Shown here in pieces: positions 15,648-22,762 of a DNA stretch of 64,000 bases. Position numbers and translations under genes: made by a program. The stretch is taken from the NCBI RefSeq assembly GCF_963558545.1, contig NZ_CAUWHO010000005.1, forward strand, positions 62,001 to 126,000, given 5' to 3'. The DNA is from Tyzzerella sp963558545 (lineage in GTDB: Bacteria > Bacillota > Clostridia > Lachnospirales > CAG-274). Numbering within the stretch: position 1 is the stretch's first letter; every line of letters begins with the position of its first letter. Below the pieces are notes generated by a model. The model was given only the letters and a program-made list of their open reading frames with translations, had not been told where the DNA came from and did no database searches.

Positions 15648-16225
15648 TTAAAATGGCAACTTATCATCTTCTACATTTTCTTCTATGCTGTAAAAACTAT
15701 CATCATCTTGTTTTTTAGGTGCATCTTTTAAAACTTTTTTATCTAAAATAGGCAAGTCCTTTTTATCTGTAGATGATATAAATCTTAATTTAGTTACAGA
15801 CTTAACTTGATTGTCATTACCTAAGTACTCTTCTTCTCCAAATCTACCTAAAAACACTTTTCCTTTTAATACTTCACTGTCAAATCCATTTTCACCATCT
15901 ATTTTTATGTTGTTAGATTTTTCAATAGAAGTTAAGACACCTTTATAAAATTTAAGAGATACCCCTGTCATATTTTGATAAAATACCCCTTTAAAAGTTG
16001 TATTATCATCAAGTTTTCTTTAGCTTCAAAGCTTTGCCTATAATAGTCTTTAAAGTCTCCCTCTGCTATGTCAAACTGTAATATTAGCATTGGGTTACCA
16101 CTTTTATTATTTTCACATTTAGCATTTAATATTTTGCATATATAATTACCTGCCTCTAATTTATTGCTTTCACCCATTACTGCTGTTTTTTCTTGTTCAT
16201 AACCTTTTATACCTTGTATTTTCAT
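15648..16225 (-). pseudogene. DUF669-like ssDNA-binding protein, frameshifted
   Basis: The first half (ATG 16225 to 15968) reads MKIQGIKGYEQEKTAVMGES ... GDFKDYYRQSFEAK, then breaks. The second half (15971 to 15648) starts with MTGVSLKFYKGVLTSIEKSN and ends in the acidic tail DDKLPF. In the shifted frame the join reads DDNTTFKGVFYQNMTGVS, so one lost base near 16013 in an A run explains both pieces. Together they match phage DUF669 proteins that coat single-stranded DNA beside Sak4-type annealing ATPases. The acidic DDxLPF end is the usual partner-binding tip of SSB-like proteins. As written the gene is broken. Confidence 0.75.
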
Positions 16226-16239
16226 TGTAATATTTCCTC

Positions 16240-16914
16240 CTAATAATCTTTTAATGCTTCTAATACTTTTGTAATATCATTTTCTATTTCATCTACATCA
16301 AAAGCACCTTTAGGAGTTTTACAAGTAGATTTATCTGCCCTAGTTTTAAATATGTAATTACCATTTGTCTGCATTGCCCATAATACTGTTGTCATTTTAC
16401 TTTCTAATAATATTTTACCTAGTTTATTTCCGTTTGTTTTTATTCTAGTCATTATTTCTCCACTATCATCTCTATCTGTTTGAGAGTGTGCTATAAATAT
16501 TACTGTTAAATCGTCTCTAAAATCTAGCGGAATATCTACTATTTCCCATACTGACTATTCTAAATCTTGCCATTTATCATAGCATTTTTCTTTGCATCTT
16601 CTCATTTCATCTGCAACCATAATGCCATTTAATGTATCAACCACTATAGTTTTAATGTGTTTCATATCTTTTGGGCTACCATCTCTTAACTTTATTATAC
16701 CTTTGTCAATCTGTTTTAAAATATTAAGTATTAATCTAGCATCATCTGATTTTATATAGTTTAAACTCTCTGTACTATAATGCCCTCTCCACCCTTTCCA
16801 ACTTAAGCCCTTTTTGTCTGCATCTATATAAAAAGTTGTTTTAGGGTCAAGATTTTGCATACTTGTAGTTTTACCACTGCCACTTTCTCCCATTATCCCT
16901 ATTACTTTTGCCAT
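16240..16914 (-). pseudogene. Sak4-like RecA-fold ATPase, interrupted by TAG
   Basis: The gene begins MAKVIGIMGESGSGKTTSMQ with a Walker A motif and has Walker B IKTIVVDTLNG. An in-frame TAG at 16555-16557 ends the first piece after KWQDLE. The same frame then continues without any shift: SVWEIVDIPLDFRDDLTVIF, IAHSQTDRDDSGE, and finally the 70-residue end starting MTRIKTNGNKLGKILLES. The whole is about 224 residues, the size of phage Sak4 single-strand annealing ATPases. A TGG or CAG codon turned into TAG is the simplest cause. The truncated product would lack the C-terminal half of the RecA core. Confidence 0.75.
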
Positions 16915-16924
16915 AATATACCTC

Positions 16925-17446
16925 CTACTTAATGACTAAAAATTTACTTTCTTTTAATTTTGCAAAATCAAGATTTTCTCCAGATTGTAGTTTTCTTTTA
17001 ATTTTGTCTTTATCTGGTTTAATCTCAATGCTAGCTAAATCTTGTTTTAATGCTTTTTCACAGTCTAAAACTTCTACAGAGATATTTTTACTTTGATATA
17101 TAGTAAAAATATCATTTTTAAATCTAGGTATATCTGCAAGTTGCATAGCTTCTAGCAATGTATCTTTTATACATTTTTCATTACTCTTGCTTGATTTAAT
17201 TTTACTCTGTAATCTTTCAAGCTCTTCTTTTAAAAACTTCTCTTGTCCTTCTAATAATGACCTGTTATAAGCTAAATTTTTACATACTTTAGCATAGCTA
17301 TATGCTTTTTCTTCTAAAGAAAAATCTATACTTTCTTTAGTATCTTTTAACATTTGTTCAAATAATTCTTTTGGCATTTCTTCATCTGATGACATTTCAA
17401 ATAATGTATTGTAGTCTCCCATTATTTCATAAATCGTTTGTTCCAT
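16925..17446 (-). CDS. Siphovirus Gp157-like protein
   Basis: The 173-residue protein begins MEQTIYEIMGDYNTLFEM and has a long central coiled coil (LLEGQEKFLKEELERLQSKI). A C-terminal beta part follows with the family features FTIYQSKNISVEVLD and IKPDKDKIKRKLQSGE. This is the pattern of Gp157 proteins, usually found next to Sak4/DUF669 recombination genes in phages of Gram-positive bacteria and once linked to phage resistance in Streptococcus. The start has a good GAGGTAAAT site. The frame is complete. Confidence 0.85.
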   Translation of the reverse strand: MEQTIYEIMGDYNTLFEMSSDEEMPKELFEQMLKDTKESIDFSLEEKAYSYAKVCKNLAYNRSLLEGQEKFLKEELERLQSKIKSSKSNEKCIKDTLLEAMQLADIPRFKNDIFTIYQSKNISVEVLDCEKALKQDLASIEIKPDKDKIKRKLQSGENLDFAKLKESKFLVIK

Positions 17447-17497
17447 AAATTTACCTCTTTTCTTTTTGTAAAATCTGTGTTATAATTAAATTAATTT

Positions 17498-17605
17498 TTA
17501 TTTTATGTATGGGTTGCTCATAGGATTTACTAAGGGCAACCCTTTTTGTTTTCTCAACATATTTAAAATTCTATTAATCATTTCCCATTTTTCCCAATTT
17601 TTCAT
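17498..17605 (-). CDS. Small phage protein, 35 aa
   Basis: The frame starts at ATG 17605 after AAAGGAGATACAAA and encodes 35 residues beginning MKNWEKWEMINRILNMLRKQ. The Trp- and Lys-rich amphipathic start is followed by a Pro/Asn-rich tail. I do not recognise it. An inverted repeat (GGGTTGC and GCAACCC) lies within its last third, so the hairpin could act in the mRNA. Confidence 0.45.
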   Translation of the reverse strand: MKNWEKWEMINRILNMLRKQKGLPLVNPMSNPYIK

Positions 17606-17617
17606 TTTGTATCTCCT

Positions 17618-17716
17618 TTAAAATATTAATTTTCCTATAAAGTATCCTAAAAAATAACATACTATTACTGCTAAAGATAACATTAAGCTATCTTTAAAGG
17701 TTAAATATTTTTTCAT
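17618..17716 (-). CDS. Small phage membrane protein, 32 aa
   Basis: ATG 17716 follows a strong GGAGG site, which itself lies inside the end of the preceding small gene. The 32 residues contain one membrane helix (LMLSLAVIVCYFLGYFIG) after a short charged start. Function is unknown. Overlap with the 59-residue gene upstream indicates translational coupling. Confidence 0.5.
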   Translation of the reverse strand: MKKYLTFKDSLMLSLAVIVCYFLGYFIGKLIF

Positions 17717-17873
17717 TGTTTATAACCTCCATACCTTTGGCATTAATAACTTTTAATACATTTCCATACCATTTTTGAAATCTACCTGTTAAAACCATAG
17801 CTTCCCTATTGTGTTTAGCAAGTAAAGGTATTTCCATACCATTTAGTAATTTAACTAAATAAATTTTATACAT
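17694..17873 (-). CDS. Small phage protein, 59 aa
   Basis: ATG 17873 stands seven bases behind AAAGGAG. The 59-residue product (MYKIYLVKLLNGMEIPLLAK at the start) is a compact, probably beta-rich early protein with conserved-looking KHNREAMVLTGRFQKWYGNV. I do not know the family. It overlaps the downstream 32-residue gene by 23 bases. Confidence 0.55.
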   Translation of the reverse strand: MYKIYLVKLLNGMEIPLLAKHNREAMVLTGRFQKWYGNVLKVINAKGMEVINNEKIFNL

Positions 17874-17941
17874 ATTTTTATCTCCTTTTGTATTTTAATA
17901 TTTTATTTTTATAGCTTGTACTACATAATAAGCCTAAAGGC

Positions 17942-18160
17942 TTATTTCTTTTCAATTATTTCTAAATCAAATCCATTTTTATTAGCATAATATTCTGCAC
18001 ATCGTAACATCATCTTATTCTGTGCTTCTTGCCATATTTCTGCATACTCTGGCTTTACAACACCATCTACATCTTTTATTAATATAGGTGTTACTGTTCC
18101 ATCTTCATTTTTAACATTTAAAAATGATTTAACTTTTAAGGGCTCTCTTTTTCTACCCAT
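17942..18160 (-). CDS. Hypothetical early phage protein, 72 aa
   Basis: The start ATG follows AAAGGAGTTGATAGT. The protein begins MGRKREPLKVKSFLNVKNED and ends with a charged helix. It has no motif that I can name. Position near the start of the early operon and small size suggest a regulatory or host-takeover role, but nothing in the sequence proves this. Confidence 0.55.
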   Translation of the reverse strand: MGRKREPLKVKSFLNVKNEDGTVTPILIKDVDGVVKPEYAEIWQEAQNKMMLRCAEYYANKNGFDLEIIEKK

Positions 18161-18214
18161 ACTATCAACTCCTTTTTTATAAATTTATTAACTTTACAAT
18201 TTGTCCTATTCTTA

Positions 18215-18343
18215 TTATTTAGCAATAGCTATACCTATTGCTACATTTTTTATATCTCGTACTTTTTCTTCAGATACATTTTGCAATAATTCTATAATAG
18301 TCAATATATCTAACATCTTTTTAGAATTTTTATTTGTTTTCAT
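18215..18343 (-). CDS. Small early phage protein, 42 aa
   Basis: ATG 18343 follows AAGGAGTGAG with good spacing. The 42 residues read MKTNKNSKKMLDILTIIELL and then a charged helix and a hydrophobic Ala/Ile-rich end (VAIGIAIAK). It is the first gene of the leftward early operon. No family is recognised. Confidence 0.5.
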   Translation of the reverse strand: MKTNKNSKKMLDILTIIELLQNVSEEKVRDIKNVAIGIAIAK

Positions 18344-18420
18344 AAAAACTCACTCCTTTTATTAATTCTTAAAATATTTTATAATTACTTTTGTTAATTA
18401 CACTACTTTTTTAATCTTTA

Positions 18421-18507
18421 TTGTAAATATTTTCCTTTTCTTGTATAATTATTGTATCCATATTTTAAAACTGCCATTTTATTATATGGAAATATACAAG
18501 AAAAGGA
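18421..18507 (+). promoter_or_regulatory. Regulatory cassette 1: promoter and long inverted repeat
   Basis: TTGTAA (18421) and TATAAT (18444-18449) are 17 bases apart. A perfect 15-base inverted repeat, TCCTTTTCTTGTATA (18433-18447) and its complement (18493-18507), spans the -10 box on one side and reaches the ribosome site on the other. An inner repeat, TCCATAT/ATATGGA, lies inside it. The second cassette at 19201 has the same outer arms but different, still complementary, inner arms. Confidence 0.75.
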
Positions 18508-18516
18508 GGTGTACAT

Positions 18517-18795
18517 ATGAATATTCAACAAATTATTGATGAGCTTGATGATACTTTGTTAGATTTATTAAAAGAAACATACAATTTCCATTTAAAAGGT
18601 AAGCCTTACAGCTATATACCTATGAATGGGGAAGGAACTAGTAAGTTTTTTACTAACAGTCTAAATGCTCAAGAATTAGTTAATTTAGGCTTGGTAACTC
18701 CTATAAATAATGTTGGAGTTAAAGAATTCACTTTTAATGGACCATTATCTTTTTCTATAACAAAACTAGGTATAGAAGTAATTGAAAGTTTATAA
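18517..18795 (+). CDS. Lysogeny-region protein of unknown function, 92 aa
   Basis: The 92-residue protein begins MNIQQIIDELDDTLLDLLKE and starts at ATG 18517 behind AAGGAGGTG. It is acidic, with an N-terminal helix, a middle part resembling a winged-helix or beta hairpin unit (NAQELVNLGLVTPIN) and a C-terminal ITKLGIEVIESL. I do not recognise it. It runs against the early operon, has its own promoter cassette and its own terminator, and so is a separate unit probably expressed in the lysogen. Confidence 0.7.
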   Translation: MNIQQIIDELDDTLLDLLKETYNFHLKGKPYSYIPMNGEGTSKFFTNSLNAQELVNLGLVTPINNVGVKEFTFNGPLSFSITKLGIEVIESL

Positions 18796-18800
18796 TTCCC

Positions 18801-18822
18801 AAACCACCCGTAAGGGTGGTTT
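18801..18822 (+). terminator. Terminator of the 92-aa gene
   Basis: A strong 9-bp stem AAACCACCC/GGGTGGTTT with a GTAA loop lies six bases after the stop codon. Only a short T run follows, but the stem is GC-rich for this region. Confidence 0.75.
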
Positions 18823-18832
18823 TATATATTAA

Positions 18833-19159
18833 TTAATCTAGCATTTCAAAAATATGACAGTCTTTATGCTTATGGCCTTCTTTAGCTTTTTTCACCTTTA
18901 TATTTTTATACCCCATAAATTCCGTTTTGGATGTCACAAAAAAGTTAATATATGTTCCTGCGTCTATTTTATCAATTTCATCTTGTTTAAAATTATGTTT
19001 AAGTTTGTATCTTTCGCCACAGCTGTGAAACCAATCCCTATTAATAAGAATTTCTACAATATATATATAATCTTTATCTATATCGTAAATAATTCCTGTG
19101 CGATGGGAAAATTTATGTGGATGCAATCTAAAGTCTTCCAAAGTTTTTATTTTTTCCAT
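18833..19159 (-). CDS. Hypothetical phage protein, 108 aa
   Basis: I start it at ATG 19159, eight bases behind AAAGGGGG; a longer frame would run through that site. The protein begins MEKIKTLEDFRLHPHKFSHR and contains several histidines and cysteines toward the end (KEGHKHKDCHIFEML), which might bind metal. The middle is beta-rich (KDYIYIVEILINRDWFHSCG). No family is recognised. It lies between the two cassette-driven plus-strand genes. Confidence 0.6.
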   Translation of the reverse strand: MEKIKTLEDFRLHPHKFSHRTGIIYDIDKDYIYIVEILINRDWFHSCGERYKLKHNFKQDEIDKIDAGTYINFFVTSKTEFMGYKNIKVKKAKEGHKHKDCHIFEMLD

Positions 19160-19200
19160 AAACTCACCCCCTTTCAATTTTCAATGTTATCTTATTTTTA

Positions 19201-19286
19201 TTGTAAATATTTTCCTTTTCTTGTATAATTTTAGTATCTACATTTATATGTGCTAGATATAGGTGTAGAAATATACAAGAAAAGGA
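19201..19286 (+). promoter_or_regulatory. Regulatory cassette 2: promoter and long inverted repeat
   Basis: This cassette repeats the first one: TTGTAA (19201), TATAAT (19224-19229), outer arms 19213-19227 and 19272-19286 identical to cassette 1, then the same GGAGGTGTACATATG start. The inner arms have changed to TCTACA and TGTAGA, so pairing is kept while the bases differ. Confidence 0.75.
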
Positions 19287-19295
19287 GGTGTACAT

Positions 19296-19589
19296 ATGTC
19301 TAATACTTACAATGTTACATTAATTTATAAAGAAAATATCATTATTACAGTTGAAAATGCTACAGAATACATATTATTACAAGATGAATATAAAAATGAT
19401 AGCTCCTTTCCACTAATGTCAAAATTCAGTATGCCTATAGGAGATACCTATCTTAGAAAAATTTTAATTACTGATAATTATAATAGCAAAACTCTTGATG
19501 TTGTTAATGTAATAATATTTAAAATTCCTAATGGTGAACAAGCTGTAACAACAAAAGATTTATTAAGTATAAGTATTACAAGAAATTAG
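19296..19589 (+). CDS. Lysogeny-region protein of unknown function, 97 aa
   Basis: The 97-residue product begins MSNTYNVTLIYKENIIITVE and looks like an all-beta domain with a later KTLDVVNVIIFKIPNGEQAV stretch. It is unrelated in sequence to the 92-residue protein, although both have the same promoter cassette and start region. It has its own terminator. A role in the lysogen is likely from this set-up; the function is unknown. Confidence 0.7.
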   Translation: MSNTYNVTLIYKENIIITVENATEYILLQDEYKNDSSFPLMSKFSMPIGDTYLRKILITDNYNSKTLDVVNVIIFKIPNGEQAVTTKDLLSISITRN

Positions 19590-19594
19590 TATTT

Positions 19595-19617
19595 AGCCAC
19601 TTAAAAGTGGCTTTTTC
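19595..19617 (+). terminator. Terminator of the 97-aa gene
   Basis: The stem AGCCACTT/AAGTGGCT is followed by five T residues, a standard intrinsic terminator five bases after the stop codon. It touches the end of the next minus-strand gene. Confidence 0.85.
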
Positions 19618-19817
19618 TATTTATTTCTAAATGTTACACTAGCCAATTGTTTTTCTATTCTTGAACACATATCATATAAAATTTGATTATTTATACCATT
19701 TCCTAAACTTTCTATTTTTTCACAAAAATATAGTATAGTTTCTCTTGCTATTTCATTTAATTTTTCTGATTGTTCTTGTGTAAAAAATTTACTTTCATTA
19801 TTAAAGTTTATCAACAT
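19617..19817 (-). CDS. Hypothetical phage protein, 66 aa
   Basis: The 66-residue frame begins MLINFNNESKFFTQEQSEKL and is helical with a single cysteine pair. It starts after AAAGGGGTAAAAAGTT. It lies where a Cro-like or antirepressor gene would stand, divergent from the repressor, but I see no helix-turn-helix. Function unknown. Confidence 0.5.
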   Translation of the reverse strand: MLINFNNESKFFTQEQSEKLNEIARETILYFCEKIESLGNGINNQILYDMCSRIEKQLASVTFRNK

Positions 19818-19869
19818 AACTTTTTACCCCTTTCTTAATATTTATTTTTCAATGTACTAACAACAATAT

Positions 19870-19901
19870 TTTTTCTATTTGCGTGATAATATATAGAAAA
19901 A
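19870..19901 (+). promoter_or_regulatory. Dyad in the repressor leader
   Basis: TTTTTCTAT (19870-19878) and ATAGAAAAA (19893-19901) form a 9-bp inverted repeat around TGATAATAT, a likely -10 region. The right arm joins the AGGAGGTG ribosome site. The design resembles the two cassettes at 18421 and 19201, so one regulator may act on all three. Confidence 0.45.
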
Positions 19902-19913
19902 GGAGGTGAATAT

Positions 19914-20741
19914 GTGAATAAAAGACTAAAAGAATTGAGAAAAAATATTCTAAACTTAACATTAAAAGATTTTGGAAATGAGATTTCTCTAAGTCCTGGT
20001 GCTTTAGGAGATATTGAAAACGGTAGACGTATATTACAAAATAGACATATCAAACTCATATGCCAAACATTTAATGTCAATGAAGATTGGTTAAGAAATG
20101 GAGTAGAGCCTGTTTTTATTGAGTCTAAAGAAAATAATAAAACTGTAACAGATGTACTAAAAGAAAACGGCGTCAAACCTATGGTTCTTGAGATAGTAGA
20201 AAATTATTTAAAAATGACTGATGAAAATAAAAATATATTTGATGGTTATCTTAAAGCCCTTGTTGGTTTAGATAAATATAATGAAGCTGCTAAAAAAGTT
20301 AAAGAAAATAAAGAATTATTAGAAGAGCTTAGCATAACAACAGATTCTAATATTATCAATATTGAAGAAGTTAAAGAAATAAAATTATATGATACACCAG
20401 TATCAGCAGGAAAAGGCTATTTTATTAGTGATTATGAAGATTATGAGATAGTTAATGTAGATTTAAAACTTGTACCACAAGCTAGAAGATGTGATTTTGC
20501 TTTACGCGTTCGTGGGGATAGTATGGAGCCTAATTACTATGACGGGGATATAGTTTTTATTAAAGAGCAACCAAGCCTTGATAATGGACAAATAGGTATA
20601 TTTATTTATGATGGAGAAGCTTATATAAAAAAATACTCTATTCAAGATAATGGTATATATCTAGTATCCTTAAATAAAAAGTATAATCCTATTAAACTTG
20701 ACGAAAACTCTTGTATTAAAATTTGTGGTTTAGTTTTATAA
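19914..20741 (+). CDS. CI/LexA-type phage repressor (HTH_XRE and S24 peptidase)
   Basis: The 275-residue repressor keeps the prophage silent. Residues 1-65 are an XRE helix-turn-helix (LTLKDFGNEISLSPGALGDI). The C-terminal part is an S24 peptidase: cleavage site around Ala165-Gly166 (TPVSAGKGY), catalytic Ser203 in RGDSMEP and catalytic lysine in EAYIKKY (239/240). It should therefore cut itself when RecA is activated by DNA damage, which would induce the phage. The start is GTG 19914 behind AGGAGGTG. All active-site residues are present, so it is likely functional. Confidence 0.92.
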   Translation: MNKRLKELRKNILNLTLKDFGNEISLSPGALGDIENGRRILQNRHIKLICQTFNVNEDWLRNGVEPVFIESKENNKTVTDVLKENGVKPMVLEIVENYLKMTDENKNIFDGYLKALVGLDKYNEAAKKVKENKELLEELSITTDSNIINIEEVKEIKLYDTPVSAGKGYFISDYEDYEIVNVDLKLVPQARRCDFALRVRGDSMEPNYYDGDIVFIKEQPSLDNGQIGIFIYDGEAYIKKYSIQDNGIYLVSLNKKYNPIKLDENSCIKICGLVL

Positions 20742-20751
20742 ATTTATACAC

Positions 20752-20788
20752 AAAAAAAAGACTTAGTTTAAAACTAAGTCTTTTTAAA
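20752..20788. terminator. Bidirectional terminator, repressor / SecB-like operon
   Basis: AAAAAGACTTAGTTT pairs with AAACTAAGTCTTTTT, giving a long stem flanked by A and T runs on both sides. It ends the repressor transcript and, from the other side, the HEPN-SecB operon. Confidence 0.9.
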
Positions 20789-21197
20789 TTTGTTCATTCT
20801 CAGTAAAGTTCACAAAAGGTATATTGTAAGGTGGTAGACCACTTTGCTGTGTTATATTAGCAATAATAGGCCTTGCATATGACAATAATAATGCTGGTGA
20901 ATTAATATTTAATAATTTTTTAGCATCATCATTACTTATTGATTTTTGGTCCCATTCAAATAAAGCAACTATATCTAAATCTAAATTAAATAAATCATCT
21001 TTATTTTTTTCTGGATTAACACTTATTGATAACTTTACTGCACAAGGTGAAGAAATATTATCATTATTTGATATTATCTCAACATCCATTTTATTTTTAA
21101 TTTCTACTTCAAAATTATCTTTTATATTTTCAAAATTTACTCTATAATCTAACTTCAATAAAGTAGGATTTTTAAATTGAAACTCACTTTTTTTCAT
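20784..21197 (-). CDS. SecB-like chaperone
   Basis: The 137-residue protein has the SecB fold pattern: N-terminal strands (LKLDYRVNFENIKDNFEVEI), the VKLSISVNPEKNKDD strand region and the diagnostic end LLLSYARPIIANITQQSG followed by LPPYNIPFVNF. In SecB proper the corresponding PYARE...PP...PVNF helix-turn closes the tetramer. Phage or stress-linked SecB-like proteins serve as chaperones for antitoxins (M. tuberculosis Rv1957). It is the last gene of a three-gene minus-strand operon, 93 bases after a protein of unknown function. Confidence 0.8.
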   Translation of the reverse strand: MKKSEFQFKNPTLLKLDYRVNFENIKDNFEVEIKNKMDVEIISNNDNISSPCAVKLSISVNPEKNKDDLFNLDLDIVALFEWDQKSISNDDAKKLLNINSPALLLSYARPIIANITQQSGLPPYNIPFVNFTENEQI

Positions 21198-21289
21198 AAT
21201 ATATAATCACTCCATTACTATAGCTATAATATATCAAATTTTAACTTGCACAAACATTTTTTTAATTCTATTTACAAATAATCAACATC

Positions 21290-21802
21290 TTATTTTAGGA
21301 AAAATAAATCCTTATTTTTTGAATCGTTAACTTCAATAAAAAAATTACATAAATTTTTATTTTCATACTTATTTGAATTAGTAATTTCTTCTTTAAAAAA
21401 TGATTTCCCACTTGATAAAATCTTTGAAAGTTCTAATTTATATGTTTGATAATATAATGCATCTAATAAATTATTTCTAAAAATATTTTTATCTTTAGAT
21501 GTTTCTTTATCATCTTTTAAAAGTCTTATCTCATTAAAATAATCATAGCTTATTAAAACATTCATTATTTCTTCTTTCGTCAATCCTTTTTTTTCAAAAT
21601 CAGTATAAACAATATCACTTATAGTATTGTATATTTCTTTTCTTGTTTCTGCAGTATCATCTTTATTAACAATGTACAATATCTCAATACTCCCAGGAAT
21701 TTCTTCAGATTCTTTTAATTCAAATCTTACATTTTCTAATTTTTTATTATTTTTTAAATACTGATTTATAAGCTTATTTAATTTTAAATTTAATTTACCC
21801 AT
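21290..21802 (-). CDS. Unknown protein of HEPN-SecB operon, 170 aa
   Basis: I do not recognise this protein. The N-terminal 90 residues look alpha-beta (VRFELKESEEIPGSIEILYI, then a helix and KGLTKEEIMNVLISYDYF). The C-terminal 80 residues are charged and perhaps flexible, with NNLLDALYYQTYKLELSKIL. No nucleotidyltransferase GS-DxD motif and no helix-turn-helix is visible. It stands between the HEPN-like and SecB-like genes and is probably their partner. If the operon is a chaperone-dependent addiction module, this is the best client for the chaperone. Confidence 0.6.
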   Translation of the reverse strand: MGKLNLKLNKLINQYLKNNKKLENVRFELKESEEIPGSIEILYIVNKDDTAETRKEIYNTISDIVYTDFEKKGLTKEEIMNVLISYDYFNEIRLLKDDKETSKDKNIFRNNLLDALYYQTYKLELSKILSSGKSFFKEEITNSNKYENKNLCNFFIEVNDSKNKDLFFLK

Positions 21803-21836
21803 AATATTTCATTCCTCATTTCCACTTATCCTATAA

Positions 21837-22214
21837 CTAAATATATATTATTTTATCCAAATCATTATATGTTAATTCAGCATAATCCGCATCATTTTTA
21901 GAAATACCTTCATCTAAATAGTCAGCCTTTATTCTTAATTTTTTTAAATCATTTATTTGATTTCGTATATCATTTATTTCTTTTTTAGTTTTATTTGGAT
22001 TATTTTGAATAAAAATATTTAAAAATAATTCTCTATTTTTTACATGTGGGTCATCATTTGAAAATGTTTTTTTATTATTTCTTAAAATATATACCATCAT
22101 TTTTTGATAAATACTATAATAAAATCTGCTAACTGAAGCATTATAGCGTTCTTTTAATTTTAATTCATAGGCAGCATTTTTATTTTCTAAATACTTATCA
22201 TTAATCTTTTGCAA
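21837..22214 (-). CDS. HEPN-like domain protein
   Basis: The 125-residue protein shows the two marks of the PF05168-type HEPN helical domain: ASVSRFYYSIYQKMMVYI in the first half, and LKKLRIKADYLDEGI in the second. The RNase motif Rx4-6H is not evident, so it may be a non-catalytic HEPN or use other residues. HEPN domains are common in toxins and in antiphage systems. It is the first gene of the minus-strand operon, behind a GGAGGT site and close to a 39-bp A/T palindrome. Confidence 0.7.
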   Translation of the reverse strand: MQKINDKYLENKNAAYELKLKERYNASVSRFYYSIYQKMMVYILRNNKKTFSNDDPHVKNRELFLNIFIQNNPNKTKKEINDIRNQINDLKKLRIKADYLDEGISKNDADYAELTYNDLDKIIYI

Positions 22215-22300
22215 AATATATACCTCCTTTTTAAATAGATAACTCTTTTTAATATTATTCTATTATATTATATTATGTCAAAGAAAAATATCTTGTATTT

Positions 22301-22339
22301 ATATATATAATAATATATAATATATATTATTATATATAT
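22301..22339. repeat. 39-bp perfect A/T palindrome
   Basis: Two 19-base arms, built only of A and T, are exactly complementary around one central base. The palindrome lies between the divergent starts of the HEPN-like gene and the winged-helix/recombinase genes. It could be an operator for both promoters. Confidence 0.7.
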
Positions 22340-22384
22340 AACTATAATTTGTATGTATAATTTTTTCATATAGGAGGATAAACT

Positions 22385-22738
22385 ATGAGTATTACAAAAG
22401 AAAAAAAATCAAATGAAAATAAATTTGAATATGAATCATGGAAGAAAAAAAAATTAAATGATAAAAATGGCTATTTTATTATTTTTCAAGACTTTAAGAA
22501 AAAGAATTTACTTAAAAAAGTTTCTGGAAGTGCATTAAAATTATATATTTATCTAGGTTTACATACAAAAAATTATTCTGGAGAATGTAATGTTACAATA
22601 AATACTATGGCTAAATATTTTAATAAAGATGAGAGAACTATAAGCTATTGGATAAAAGAGCTTGAAGATTTAGGATTAATTGAAAGAATTCAATTTAAAA
22701 TAAAAGAACCTGCTCACACATATTTAAAACCATACTAG
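22385..22738 (+). CDS. Winged-helix protein upstream of recombinase
   Basis: The 117-residue protein has a very basic, flexible N-terminus (to about 30) and then a winged helix of replication-initiator type: SGSALKLYIYLGLHTKNYSG, VTINTMAKYFNKDERTISYW and IKELEDLGLIERIQ. Such domains are found in RepA_N or DnaD-like initiators and in transcription regulators. It is 24 bases from the recombinase start and is surely co-transcribed. It may control the recombinase or act as the direction factor for excision; neither can be read from the sequence. Confidence 0.7.
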   Translation: MSITKEKKSNENKFEYESWKKKKLNDKNGYFIIFQDFKKKNLLKKVSGSALKLYIYLGLHTKNYSGECNVTINTMAKYFNKDERTISYWIKELEDLGLIERIQFKIKEPAHTYLKPY

Positions 22739-22762
22739 TATATATCCAAAGGAGTTGATTTT

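Noticed and set aside
16555..16557. Stop-codon reassignment (TAG read as an amino acid) in the phage
   Set aside because: Only one TAG of this kind is seen, TAA and frameshift lesions occur as well, and no suppressor tRNA gene is visible. Simple decay is the better explanation.
18433..18507. Invertible promoter switch
   Set aside because: The -35 box lies outside the inverted repeats and the -10 box within one arm, so inversion would not change the promoter.
19835..20176. Minus-strand frame of 113 codons opposite the repressor
   Set aside because: It is a mirror of a strongly coding HTH domain; no start region and low-complexity composition.
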